From Bacillota bacterium (lineage in GTDB: Bacteria; Bacillota; Clostridia; Lachnospirales; Lachnospiraceae): a DNA stretch of 11,298 bases. Made by a program: the position numbers and the translations under genes. The stretch spans positions 1 to 11,298 of the forward strand of contig JAEYXC010000181.1 of the NCBI GenBank assembly GCA_023428655.1. The letters are read 5' to 3'. Shown one piece after another: positions 1-6,200 of this stretch. How positions within the stretch are numbered: the stretch's first letter is position 1; every line of letters begins with the position of its first letter. The notes below the pieces were generated by a model, which saw only the letters and a program-made list of their open reading frames with translations, was not told the origin of the DNA and ran no database searches.

Positions 1-485
1 TGTCACAGCGTTACGCTATGCCCAATAGAAAGGTAGTGGGTATTTTAACTGACATCGGAACAGAAGAGCTTGCACATATGGAGATGGTAAGTGCGATTGT
101 TCATCAGTTGACAAAGGATCTTACACCTGCTGAGATTATGGAAGGTGGCTTTGAGAAGTATTATGTGGATCATACCCTCGGTTTATGGCCACAGTCCGCA
201 GGCGGTGTTCCGTTTACCTCGACCTTCTTCCAGAGCAAGGGCGATCCGATTACCGACCTGGTAGAGGATATGGCAGCAGAGCAGAAGGCAAGAACGACCT
301 ATGACAATATTCTTCGCCTTGTGCATGATCATGAGGTATGTGACCCGATCAAGTTCTTAAGAGAGAGAGAAATTGTTCATTTCCAGAGATTTGGTGAAGC
401 GCTTCGCATCATCCAGGATGAACTTGACTCCAGGAACTTCTATGCGATCAATCCGGCATTTCCGGCAGACTTTAATAAATGCTAA
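1..485 (+). CDS. cotJC: CotJC-like spore coat / manganese catalase family protein (5' partial)
   Basis: This is the C-terminal part of a dinuclear-manganese catalase family protein. Its closest subfamily appears to be the spore coat protein CotJC. The reading frame is open to the left edge (codons from base 3 read SQRYA before the ATG at 18), and that segment fits the family, so the ATG at 18 is internal and the true start lies outside the window. Counting from that Met, the metal-ligand pattern is visible. It comprises a Glu and His in TEELAHMEM (residues 15-23), a Glu in DMAAEQK (about 88), and a His in REIVHFQRF (about 121). The GGVPFTSTFF stretch (62-71) is also typical of the family. The protein ends in FNKC, and a terminator follows 36 bases later. 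In spore formers such genes usually sit last in a cotJABC operon; cotJA and cotJB would be upstream and cannot be seen. Catalase activity is inferred from the ligands only. Confidence 0.88.
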   Translation, partial: SQRYAMPNRKVVGILTDIGTEELAHMEMVSAIVHQLTKDLTPAEIMEGGFEKYYVDHTLGLWPQSAGGVPFTSTFFQSKGDPITDLVEDMAAEQKARTTYDNILRLVHDHEVCDPIKFLREREIVHFQRFGEALRIIQDELDSRNFYAINPAFPADFNKC

Positions 486-521
486 AACAAGTGCTAATAA
501 AAATATGCATAATACGATTCA

Positions 522-549
522 ACCCCGGTCTTATTGATCGGGGTATTTT
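522..549 (+). terminator. Intrinsic terminator after cotJC
   Basis: A 9-bp stem pairs bases 522-530 (ACCCCGGTC) with 536-544 (GATCGGGGT), including one G-U pair. The loop is TTATT and a short U-rich tail (TATTTTA) follows. It lies 36 bases after the cotJC stop codon and separates that unit from the AT-rich region. Confidence 0.85.
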
Positions 550-628
550 AGAGAAACCAAGGAGTATAGATAAATATTATAAGTCTAGATAAAATTTCCA
601 AATACGACATACCTTAAATAAAAAGACA

Positions 629-637
629 TGGTATAAT
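629..637 (+). promoter_or_regulatory. Extended -10 promoter element
   Basis: TGGTATAAT is a perfect extended -10 element (TGn before TATAAT). No good -35 hexamer lies 16-18 bases upstream, which is acceptable for extended -10 promoters. Transcription would start near 644 and produce a leader that reaches the very strong ribosome binding site at 697-706. Confidence 0.5.
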
Positions 638-716
638 TGAAATAAATACTTAGTGTGAGGATATTTTAACATTAAAAATCATCCGTAAATGTCGTTAAGG
701 AGGTGAGTTATAGGTC

Positions 717-890
717 ATGTATTCGTTACTGATTATGACGTACTTAAATGAATTTGCCGGTTACATGTGTTTATGGAATATGTCCTATAGCCCCCTCTCA
801 ACTTCAGTAATAAAGGATAATTATGAAAAAATTAATAATATTATTAACCACTATAAGCTTAATTGTATTTCTTGTCCTCAGCTTAAATAG
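717..890 (+). CDS. Possible 57-residue ORF with perfect Shine-Dalgarno
   Basis: The ATG at 717 follows AAGGAGGTGA (697-706), a full-length match to the anti-Shine-Dalgarno of 16S rRNA, with a 10-base spacer. The predicted 57-residue product begins MYSLLIMTYLNEF and carries several Cys near its end. I do not recognise it. The opening residues and the unusually long ribosome binding site recall the small holin-like toxin genes (Hol_Tox type, TYEALSLMIAF-like start), but the similarity is loose and the rest does not match, so this may be a decayed copy. Bases 708-714 (TTATAGG) can pair with 784-790 (CCTATAG) and GAGG 700-703 with CCTC 794-797, so the ribosome binding site may be folded away in the mRNA. 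It overlaps the 31-residue ORF at 823 in another frame. Confidence 0.3.
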   Translation: MYSLLIMTYLNEFAGYMCLWNMSYSPLSTSVIKDNYEKINNIINHYKLNCISCPQLK

Positions 891-918
891 CTATCATTTA
901 TGCCTTGCAATAGTTTGA
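823..918 (+). CDS. 31-residue hydrophobic peptide, possibly a gene relic
   Basis: The ATG at 823 is preceded by AAAGGA (813-818) with a 4-base spacer, and the frame ends at TGA 916-918. The product starts MKKLIILLTTISLIVFLVLS and is a single hydrophobic helix after two Lys, with a short polar tail (NSYHLCLAIV). That is the shape of a type I toxin-like peptide, or of an export signal whose mature part has been lost. The same frame after the stop ends again within six codons, so there is no sign of a continuing protein. It lies inside the transcript expected from the promoter at 629-637. Unknown function; a chance frame cannot be excluded. Confidence 0.3.
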   Translation: MKKLIILLTTISLIVFLVLSLNSYHLCLAIV

Positions 919-1061
919 TTTATATGCATACCTAATTAATGAAAATATGATAAAACATTAAATTACGATAAAATGGTATGTGTTGAAAGTATGTATATCA
1001 TTATATTTAAAACTAGCTGAAAACTAATTGCAAATTTAGGATTCCAATAGAGAGGAATATT

Positions 1062-1898
1062 ATGGCCAAAAAACATCGTGTAGTAATCATATTTTTAATT
1101 GCTGTCATTATAGTGATATCAATATTTTTTGTATGGAACAAATATAATATAAAAAAAGTCACTACAGAGAATAACATGGTGGCAAATAACCAGAAATGGG
1201 TATTTGATACAAATCAGTATCAATCCTATAAGCAGTTCACTCGTTTCATCAGTGAATTTTCACCGGAAACATTAGAAAATAAAGAGGAGATTTCGATTGA
1301 TGATACAGTTTATTACCAATACGGTAATGAAGATATAAACGTAAAAGTGATTAGCCCCGATTCTTATTATGAGAAAAATATGCAAGGTCCTGTAGATTAT
1401 ATCGTTACGTACCGAGATAAAACCTTTACTTTTCAAGAGGATATATCTCTTCATCCAGAAGATGTGATTATTTATTTTGTCGATATAAATAAAGATAGTA
1501 TAAAGGATATTATTATAAAAGGTGCGCCATATAGCGGCACGAACTCAGCCTATTATTGGATGAGAGCTATCAATCTTAAACTTATGGAAGAAATTGAGGT
1601 TTTTAAGACAACAGATACAGTTCGACTTACTACTGAGCAATCAGACACATTAAATAAAATGCTTGAAAAGGATATAAAATTCCAGAGTATATTTCCTGAT
1701 TATGAATGGATGGGCAATTATTCCAATCCTCTAGTGGACTACTTTGGAAATATTTATTATGAGATTGGGATAGGTAAGGAGTTAGCTAATGACCTAGGAA
1801 ACGTTTTATTATTATTTGATTATAATAAAATAACACATAAATATGATCTGGTTGATTATGAATATATTCCCCGATATGTGTATGAAGATAGATATTAG
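1062..1898 (+). CDS. Membrane-anchored extracytoplasmic protein, unknown function
   Basis: This 278-residue protein has a short basic N-terminus (MAKKHR) and a strongly hydrophobic helix at about residues 7-24. No lipobox cysteine is present, so it is probably anchored by an uncleaved signal. The remainder is acidic, rich in Tyr and Asp, and would lie outside the membrane. Residues 139-152 (FVDINKDSIKDIII) match the calcium-loop pattern of FG-GAP/VCBS-type repeats (D-x-N-x-D-x-x-x-D followed by hydrophobics), but only one copy is seen. The start is supported by AGAGG at 1051-1055 with a 6-base spacer. AT content is higher than in the transport operons downstream. It is followed by nearly 300 bases without a convincing gene. 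The family was not recognised; a single repeat-like motif does not assign a role. Confidence 0.75.
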   Translation: MAKKHRVVIIFLIAVIIVISIFFVWNKYNIKKVTTENNMVANNQKWVFDTNQYQSYKQFTRFISEFSPETLENKEEISIDDTVYYQYGNEDINVKVISPDSYYEKNMQGPVDYIVTYRDKTFTFQEDISLHPEDVIIYFVDINKDSIKDIIIKGAPYSGTNSAYYWMRAINLKLMEEIEVFKTTDTVRLTTEQSDTLNKMLEKDIKFQSIFPDYEWMGNYSNPLVDYFGNIYYEIGIGKELANDLGNVLLLFDYNKITHKYDLVDYEYIPRYVYEDRY

Positions 1899-2495
1899 GT
1901 CAAATCCCAGTTCCACCTTCGCATGGTGCTATGTAAGGATATGAGTTACCTTCAAATTATCCTGTACTACTGTCTATGAAACTACATTGGTTTCGATAGT
2001 CCGTAAGGACTACCACTGAAAATCAAACAACATTATTGATTTATTCAAACAAATTATAGACGTTAAATATAATCTAAAATAATAAGCACCTCTTATTAGC
2101 CATTCCTGCTACAACTTTATTATAACACTTCATAAGTTGGACTACTTCCTGCTTACCATGAACCACTGGAAGCGTAGCTTCAGGTATTGAACAGGCATTG
2201 TCTCGAAACCTTCGGATATGATAAGTACGATCGAGAAGAGAATTTAGAAAAGTTTATCGAATATTTAAATAATCGTTATTTAAAAAGAAGAGCGGATCAG
2301 ATTGAAATTATAGAGAGATCAATTAATCCAACAGAAGAACAAAAAAAGTATCCATATCTGTTATACTAAGTTGGATTATTCAGAGTTATTGAGTGTATCT
2401 TAAGTTCTATGAAAATGAAGGGTTAGACGTACTAAATCTAGTTTACTATCATTTGTCGTAAGTTAATAATGGCACACACAAGTATAGAGGTTTTT
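1899..2495. other. Intergenic stretch with hairpins and short open frames
   Basis: No convincing gene lies here. Three hairpins are visible: a 6-bp stem with a GTAA (GNRA) tetraloop at 1997-2012; a TAATAAG/CTTATTA stem with 5-base loop at 2080-2098, followed on the minus strand by a short T-rich run; and GAAGC/GCTTC with a 3-base loop near 2169-2181. Two short open frames overlap on opposite strands, 2187-2369 (+) and 2074-2253 (-). Neither has a proper ribosome binding site. The stretch reads like decayed coding DNA, but no insertion sequence ends or target-site duplications were found. Confidence 0.45.
2187..2369 (+). pseudogene. Possible C-terminal gene remnant
   Basis: This open frame gives a 60-residue charged, helical product only if a TTG at 2187 is used. 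No Shine-Dalgarno precedes it, and an in-frame stop lies at 2175-2177. The composition looks protein-like (for example NLEKFIEYLNNRYLKRRADQ at about residues 19-38), which suggests the tail of a larger gene that has lost its 5' part. I do not recognise the family. A chance frame in AT-rich DNA is the main alternative. Confidence 0.25.
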
Positions 2496-3047
2496 ATGAT
2501 AAAAAGAGTATGGGTAGGAGTTGTTTTACCGATTCTTATAGCATCAGGGTTTATGCTATATCAATCTATAATAAAGACAGAATATACAGAGCAGCCTTAT
2601 TCTGGGGTTGATTTGATAATTGCTATAACAGGTAATAAGCCTCAAATTAAGGAAGAGAATGTGACTTTTGAAAAAGTTGATTTGACTGATATGAAAACCC
2701 CTTCATTTTATACAACTTATGATACTGTTTTTATATCAAAGGATGATCTATTAGAAGCAGATTCTGAGGAATATGTGACTGTATTCAGAAGCTCTTCCGT
2801 ACCTGTATTTTTTATTGACTCAGAAAAAAGCTATATACCATTTATTAATGAAGATTTATCTTATGATACAGTTCCGGATTTGTTTGATCCACCTTATATA
2901 AGTGGCATTCTTTTCTTTGATGGTGATAATTATTATGCTTGGGAATATTCCATGCTTCCTGATAAAACAAGGCAAAACAGTATAAATAGCATATATTCGA
3001 AGATTTTTAAGGTAGTATCAAAATTAAAAAATGGAGAGAAATTGTGA
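2496..3047 (+). CDS. Single-pass membrane-anchored protein, unknown function
   Basis: This protein of 183 residues begins MIKRVWVGVVLPILI, with a basic start and one hydrophobic helix at about residues 5-23. A mainly extracytoplasmic, acidic domain follows. The start at 2496 is chosen because AGAGG (2486-2490) sits 5 bases upstream; the in-frame ATG at 2469 has no ribosome binding site. The soluble part is rich in Tyr, Asp and Phe (for example GILFFDGDNYYAWEYS at about 136-151) and ends in a Lys-rich helix. There is no lipobox and no catalytic motif that I recognise. In size, layout and composition it resembles the product of 1062-1898, although I see no clear sequence repeat between them. 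The minus-strand hydrolase gene downstream converges on it; only a weak AT-only hairpin lies between them. Confidence 0.7.
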   Translation: MIKRVWVGVVLPILIASGFMLYQSIIKTEYTEQPYSGVDLIIAITGNKPQIKEENVTFEKVDLTDMKTPSFYTTYDTVFISKDDLLEADSEEYVTVFRSSSVPVFFIDSEKSYIPFINEDLSYDTVPDLFDPPYISGILFFDGDNYYAWEYSMLPDKTRQNSINSIYSKIFKVVSKLKNGEKL

Positions 3048-3164
3048 GCTTAAGAAAATCCTCATATGCTTATTAATTATTGTGTTGATTAATTAGGAAT
3101 AAGAGAAAATAAATAGGATGATTCAATTCGGCTATGTGCATACTCAAAAAGGATTAATATGCAT

Positions 3165-4139
3165 TTAGTTCGAAAGCATCCATTCAAATGCGTCCGCGTA
3201 GCTATCAGCTGGAAAACTGCTATGTCCTGCATCATATAGCCTAAGCTCGACATCCTTGCCAGAAGCTTTAAGCATATCATATATGGTTTCAGCCTGTTCT
3301 ACAGGTACACGCATATCTGTCCGGCCATGTATAATCAGCAAAGGCACATTGATCATCTCTGGCCAATGGACAACGGATCGTTTCTTATATTCCTCCGGAA
3401 GTTGTTCCGGTGTATTGCCAACAAGCTTTATAAGTGTAGCTTTCATATCATAATCTCGAAAATTATAGTTTTCCGCAAGATCGGTTGTTCCGCACATGAC
3501 GACTGCCGCTGAAATATTATCCCTATCCGCAAGATACTCCTCCTTTAGTGTGCAATATGCTTGAAGGCCTCCTCGTGACACCCCATACAGATAAATCTTT
3601 TCATTTGAAAATGATAGCTGCTGCGCTATATCAATCAGACTCAACACGTCCTGAACATCATTTCCCCCAAAGTCCTCTGTGCCGGTTCCGCCATCATTAC
3701 CCCGATACTGTGTGGCCATCACAATGAAACCAAAATTAGTAAGTTGACTGATGTCAGAAGGACGCAGCATTCCATATGTGCGATTACCGCCACGTAGATA
3801 AATTAGTATCGGATATTTCTTTTTCAAATAATCGGAGGGTGCACAAATATATCCCGCGACCTTGTATTCATCGCTTTTATACATAAGCTTATATGTTAGT
3901 TTATCATCAAGTGCTTCGTCAAACCCAAAGTATTTGGCTTCGGCATTATAATTTTCATAGTCTGAACTGTCGTAATTCACCTTGTTCAAGGAAATAATCT
4001 CATCCAGTTGATCGATATCCCCAATTTGTTTTACACTGTTACTGTCATCACCGGTACCGGTAAAACAGCCGGTTATGTACAATATCATTATCAGTGTTGG
4101 TAAAATTACGATCAAACGCATACAGGTACTTGATTTCAT
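3165..4139 (-). CDS. Lipoprotein alpha/beta hydrolase (S9 prolyl oligopeptidase-like)
   Basis: This 324-residue protein has a lipoprotein signal: a hydrophobic helix, then ITGC, with the lipid-modified Cys at residue 25. It would be anchored on the outer face of the membrane. The mature part is an alpha/beta hydrolase of the acylaminoacyl-peptidase/S9 type. It shows an oxyanion segment LRGGNRTYG (about 115-123), the nucleophile elbow GVSRGG with Ser188, the acid Asp275 in HGRTDMRVP, and His306 in YDAGHSSF, so the triad is complete. The ATG at 4139 is preferred because GGAGG lies about 7 bases upstream; an in-frame ATG at 4205 has no ribosome binding site and would put 22 residues before the signal. 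Substrate is unknown: peptidase or esterase are both possible. It stands alone on the minus strand. Confidence 0.88.
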   Translation of the reverse strand: MKSSTCMRLIVILPTLIMILYITGCFTGTGDDSNSVKQIGDIDQLDEIISLNKVNYDSSDYENYNAEAKYFGFDEALDDKLTYKLMYKSDEYKVAGYICAPSDYLKKKYPILIYLRGGNRTYGMLRPSDISQLTNFGFIVMATQYRGNDGGTGTEDFGGNDVQDVLSLIDIAQQLSFSNEKIYLYGVSRGGLQAYCTLKEEYLADRDNISAAVVMCGTTDLAENYNFRDYDMKATLIKLVGNTPEQLPEEYKKRSVVHWPEMINVPLLIIHGRTDMRVPVEQAETIYDMLKASGKDVELRLYDAGHSSFPADSYADAFEWMLSN

Positions 4140-4567
4140 AAGTAGCCTCCTTGAACTATTAAGTATGGTTTTGGTTAAATATGAGAATTCAAAGTTGAAA
4201 TTCAAATTGTTAAGTAATGTTTTTCACTTCCTTTGATAAAGCGGAATTTCTGAAGGGATATATCAGGTAAAAAGTTAGGACCATCCTTTATTTCATATTA
4301 AGGACTTTTATTCAATATTATTTTACGCGGGATTTGATTTCATATAGGGCATATACTTTTTAGCTATATCATTGTATAATACAGGATAGAATTAACAAAA
4401 AAACCCTTAATCATCTTATCTACTTTTACGAAGCGACATTTAAGAATAGACCTTTCAGGAATTTTCGGAATAGATTTTAATTCAGTCACAGTGTTTTGTA
4501 ATCTGCAGTAGATAATAAGGAGAGCATATTTTCTCTTCTTAGGTTGATAAGTCTTAATTGTTTTATA
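4140..4567. other. Intergenic stretch, no supported gene
   Basis: This AT-rich gap between two minus-strand genes holds no frame with a proper start and ribosome binding site. A TATAAT occurs at 4375-4380 on the plus strand without a matching -35. On the minus strand, 4567-4364 is open in the same frame as the 34-residue gene at 4568-4672, beyond its TAA stop, for 67 codons. I see no clear promoter for the hydrolase; CATACT on the minus strand near 4163 is a weak candidate for its -10. Confidence 0.4.
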
Positions 4568-4672
4568 TTACTTTTCTTTTAAGTACTTTATGAAACAAAG
4601 TATCCCAAGAATATAGAATAATACTTTAATAAATTCTAACACAAAACCAAAACTGTAAACTAATGGAAACAT
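4568..4672 (-). CDS. 34-residue hydrophobic membrane peptide
   Basis: A short gene supported by an excellent ribosome binding site: AAGGAGGG (minus strand, bases 4687-4680) with a 7-base spacer before ATG at 4672. The product, beginning MFPLVYSFGFVLEFIKVLFY, is largely one long hydrophobic segment (about residues 2-28) interrupted by Glu13 and Lys16. It ends in a basic tail (KYLKEK). It would insert in the membrane. Such peptides are found as small membrane regulators and as type I toxins; nothing here decides between these. It lies upstream of the hydrolase gene on the same strand, 428 bases away, so a shared transcript is possible. No family was recognised. Confidence 0.6.
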   Translation of the reverse strand: MFPLVYSFGFVLEFIKVLFYILGILCFIKYLKEK

Positions 4673-4950
4673 GTTATATCCCTCCTTGTTTTTGAGAATT
4701 CATTCATTGTTATTTATATCATACATTAGTGATCCATAATTTACCATAATTATTTGTGATATGGTAGTAAGAGATTTACGGTATCATTGGTCGTATATAG
4801 GTATTCATTTCTTCATTGCAGAGAGTTACTTTAGAACAGATAATAGCCATCATATACGATATGAAGATACTTGGCCGTTACTCTTTCTAAAGATGATTTT
4901 TGCTGTATAAATGATATGTATTTATTTTATAGACTTAAGGAGGATTAGCT

Positions 4951-5181
4951 GTGAAAAAAGCAATCATAGGTTCCACTTTTTTATTATCGGGTGTTTTGAT
5001 AACTTTGAGTATTCTTATTATCGGAGTTGTTCTGGTTCCAACAGTAGGAAGCTGGAATGGCTCTAGGCTGTTGACTACAATAGCTGAGAAAGAACTTTCA
5101 TTACCGTTTGTGATAGGAATTATATTTTGTATGATTGGCCTTTTTCTTTTTATTGTGTCGTTATTTTTTGATAGGGACTGA
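4951..5181 (+). CDS. Small membrane protein with two transmembrane helices
   Basis: This 76-residue protein starts at a GTG at 4951, selected by AAGGAGG (4937-4943) with a 7-base spacer. Two hydrophobic helices (about residues 5-29 and 50-72) flank a short polar loop containing GSWNGSRLLTTIAEKE. The first helix follows MKK, so the loop is probably outside the cell. No enzyme motif is visible and I do not recognise the family. The next small membrane-protein gene starts 75 bases downstream on the same strand, and the two may be co-transcribed. Confidence 0.7.
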   Translation: MKKAIIGSTFLLSGVLITLSILIIGVVLVPTVGSWNGSRLLTTIAEKELSLPFVIGIIFCMIGLFLFIVSLFFDRD

Positions 5182-5256
5182 GAAGCAGAAATTCAGACTT
5201 AACGTAAGTTTATTTTAAGCTCCCATATAATCTTGTATAATCAGAGGAGGCTAAGA

Positions 5257-5427
5257 ATGAAAAAGAGATATAAGGATTTACTAACTATTGCTTTCCTCCT
5301 AATAGGCACCTTTTTTATTGAAACTATTATATTGAATAAATCAATAATGGAAATTGAGTGGGGGATTTATCTAACCATGTTTGTGTCCTCCGTCATCGCG
5401 ACATTTGTAATCAATAAACGTAGATAG
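5257..5427 (+). CDS. Small membrane protein with two transmembrane helices
   Basis: This 56-residue protein begins MKKRYKDLLTIAFLL. The ATG at 5257 is preferred over the in-frame TTG at 5233 because GAGGAGG (5244-5250) stands 6 bases before it. Two hydrophobic segments (about residues 9-25 and 34-51) are joined by a short loop with Lys, Glu and Trp, and the C-terminus is basic (INKRR). Both termini are basic, so both probably face the cytoplasm. Function unknown. TATAAT at 5236-5241 would start transcription inside the ribosome binding site, so this gene is more likely read from upstream, together with 4951-5181. Confidence 0.65.
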   Translation: MKKRYKDLLTIAFLLIGTFFIETIILNKSIMEIEWGIYLTMFVSSVIATFVINKRR

Positions 5428-5608
5428 ATAAAAATATACCTCATATACCTATGTAAAAACGAAACTATGGTCAGTTCTTCTTGTAATCAAAGAAAGCTCC
5501 CCAGGGAAGGAAGCATTCTTTGTAGTACTCTATATGCAGAACTCTATAGTCATTTGCCTATGCGATAGGCACATCAGATGGCTAGGGGATTGATAATCAA
5601 GTCCTCAA

Positions 5609-5755
5609 TTACACTCCTCTGATATTACCGGAGGAAGGTCTTTTGTCCGTTGTAGCTTTCGGATTTGGGTTCTCGACTCTTGGGCTATATTTATAGTCAT
5701 CCGAAACGCTACTCTTACCCTGTTTCTTCGAAGATGTGTCCTTACTGTTGCTCAT
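5609..5755 (-). CDS. 48-residue polar, probably disordered protein
   Basis: This short gene has AAAGGAG on the minus strand (bases 5770-5764) and an 8-base spacer to ATG at 5755. The product begins MSNSKDTSSKKQGKSSVSDD and ends in SSGNIRGV. It is full of Ser, Lys, Asp, Asn and Pro, has no hydrophobic core, and is probably unstructured. Codons are less AT-rich than the surroundings, which supports real coding. Small polar proteins of this kind are common among spore proteins of Clostridia, and the window also has a spore coat gene, but no diagnostic motif of the small acid-soluble proteins is present, so that role is only a guess. It is divergent from the trp T-box unit, whose promoter starts 117 bases away. 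Confidence 0.55.
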   Translation of the reverse strand: MSNSKDTSSKKQGKSSVSDDYKYSPRVENPNPKATTDKRPSSGNIRGV

Positions 5756-5871
5756 ATTTGCAGCTCCTTTCTTTTTTTAGTAGTGTTTGCAAAGGAAGGA
5801 GATTTATTCGGTGTGGTACATATATCATCATGGTATCGCTTTAACGCATAACACTTTTTTGAAATAAAGGA

Positions 5872-5900
5872 TTGACAAATTCATACTAAGGTATTAATAT
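5872..5900 (+). promoter_or_regulatory. Promoter of the trp transport operon
   Basis: TTGACA (5872-5877) and TAATAT (5895-5900) are separated by 17 bases, a near-consensus housekeeping promoter. Transcription should start near 5907, just before stem I of the T-box leader. Confidence 0.82.
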
Positions 5901-5906
5901 AAATTC

Positions 5907-6200
5907 ATTAATAAGTGAAACCGTTGAGAAAGAGGAGTAGGCTTTAGTACGACATTTCAGAGAGTCGCAGGTGGTGTGAATGCGATATGGAGTTTTTAGC
6001 TGAATGGGCTTTTGAGGGCAACCCGAAATTATAGTAGGCGTTGACGGAAACCATAACCGTTATCAGCATGGCATATATAGTTCGTATATGAAAAGTAAGT
6101 GGATATAAGACATAGCTATAGCAGCTATTTCTTAGGTCAATTTGAGTGGTACCGCGGATAACATTCGTCTCAAGTATATATTATACTTGGGGCTTTTTTT
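5907..6200 (+). promoter_or_regulatory. Tryptophan-specific T-box leader
   Basis: The leader has all the main parts of a T-box. Stem I carries the loop-E AGUA at 5936-5939, the conserved AGAGAG (5960-5965) and the distal GGTGGTGTGAA loop (5970-5980). Its 3' side reads GAA-UGG-G at 6002-6008, placing the specifier codon UGG (Trp) at 6005-6007, followed by GCTTTTGAGGGC. The T-box sequence TGGTACCGCGG lies at 6147-6157. In the antiterminator, TTGAG 6142-6146 pairs with CTCAA 6169-6173, and GCG 6154-6156 pairs with CGT 6166-6168, leaving the TGGTACC bulge. The CTCAA strand is shared with the terminator. Uncharged tRNA-Trp should therefore allow transcription into trpXYZ. Confidence 0.92.
6167..6200 (+). 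terminator. T-box-controlled terminator
   Basis: A 12-bp stem pairs 6167-6178 with 6182-6193 across a 3-base loop (TAT), including two G-U pairs, and runs straight into seven T residues (6194-6200). Its 5' arm is the 3' strand of the antiterminator, so the two structures exclude each other. Confidence 0.92.

Noticed and set aside
18..20. ATG at 18 as the start of the CotJC gene
   Set aside because: The frame is open to the window edge with family-like residues before it, and the protein would lack its N-terminal helix.
2469..2495. Earlier ATG at 2469 for the membrane protein gene
   Set aside because: It has no ribosome binding site, while the ATG at 2496 has AGAGG at 5 bases.
3072..3093. 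ATTAAT...ATTAAT hairpin as terminator between convergent genes
   Set aside because: The stem is only six A-T pairs with a 10-base loop and no T run.
4140..4205. Upstream ATG at 4205 for the hydrolase
   Set aside because: It would place 22 residues before the lipoprotein signal and lacks a ribosome binding site.
4761..4910. 49-codon plus-strand frame beginning MVVRDLRYHWSYIG
   Set aside because: No ribosome binding site precedes the ATG and no family is recognised; it probably arises by chance or is an old remnant.
5236..5241. TATAAT as promoter for the gene at 5257
   Set aside because: Transcription would start inside the Shine-Dalgarno and no -35 is present.
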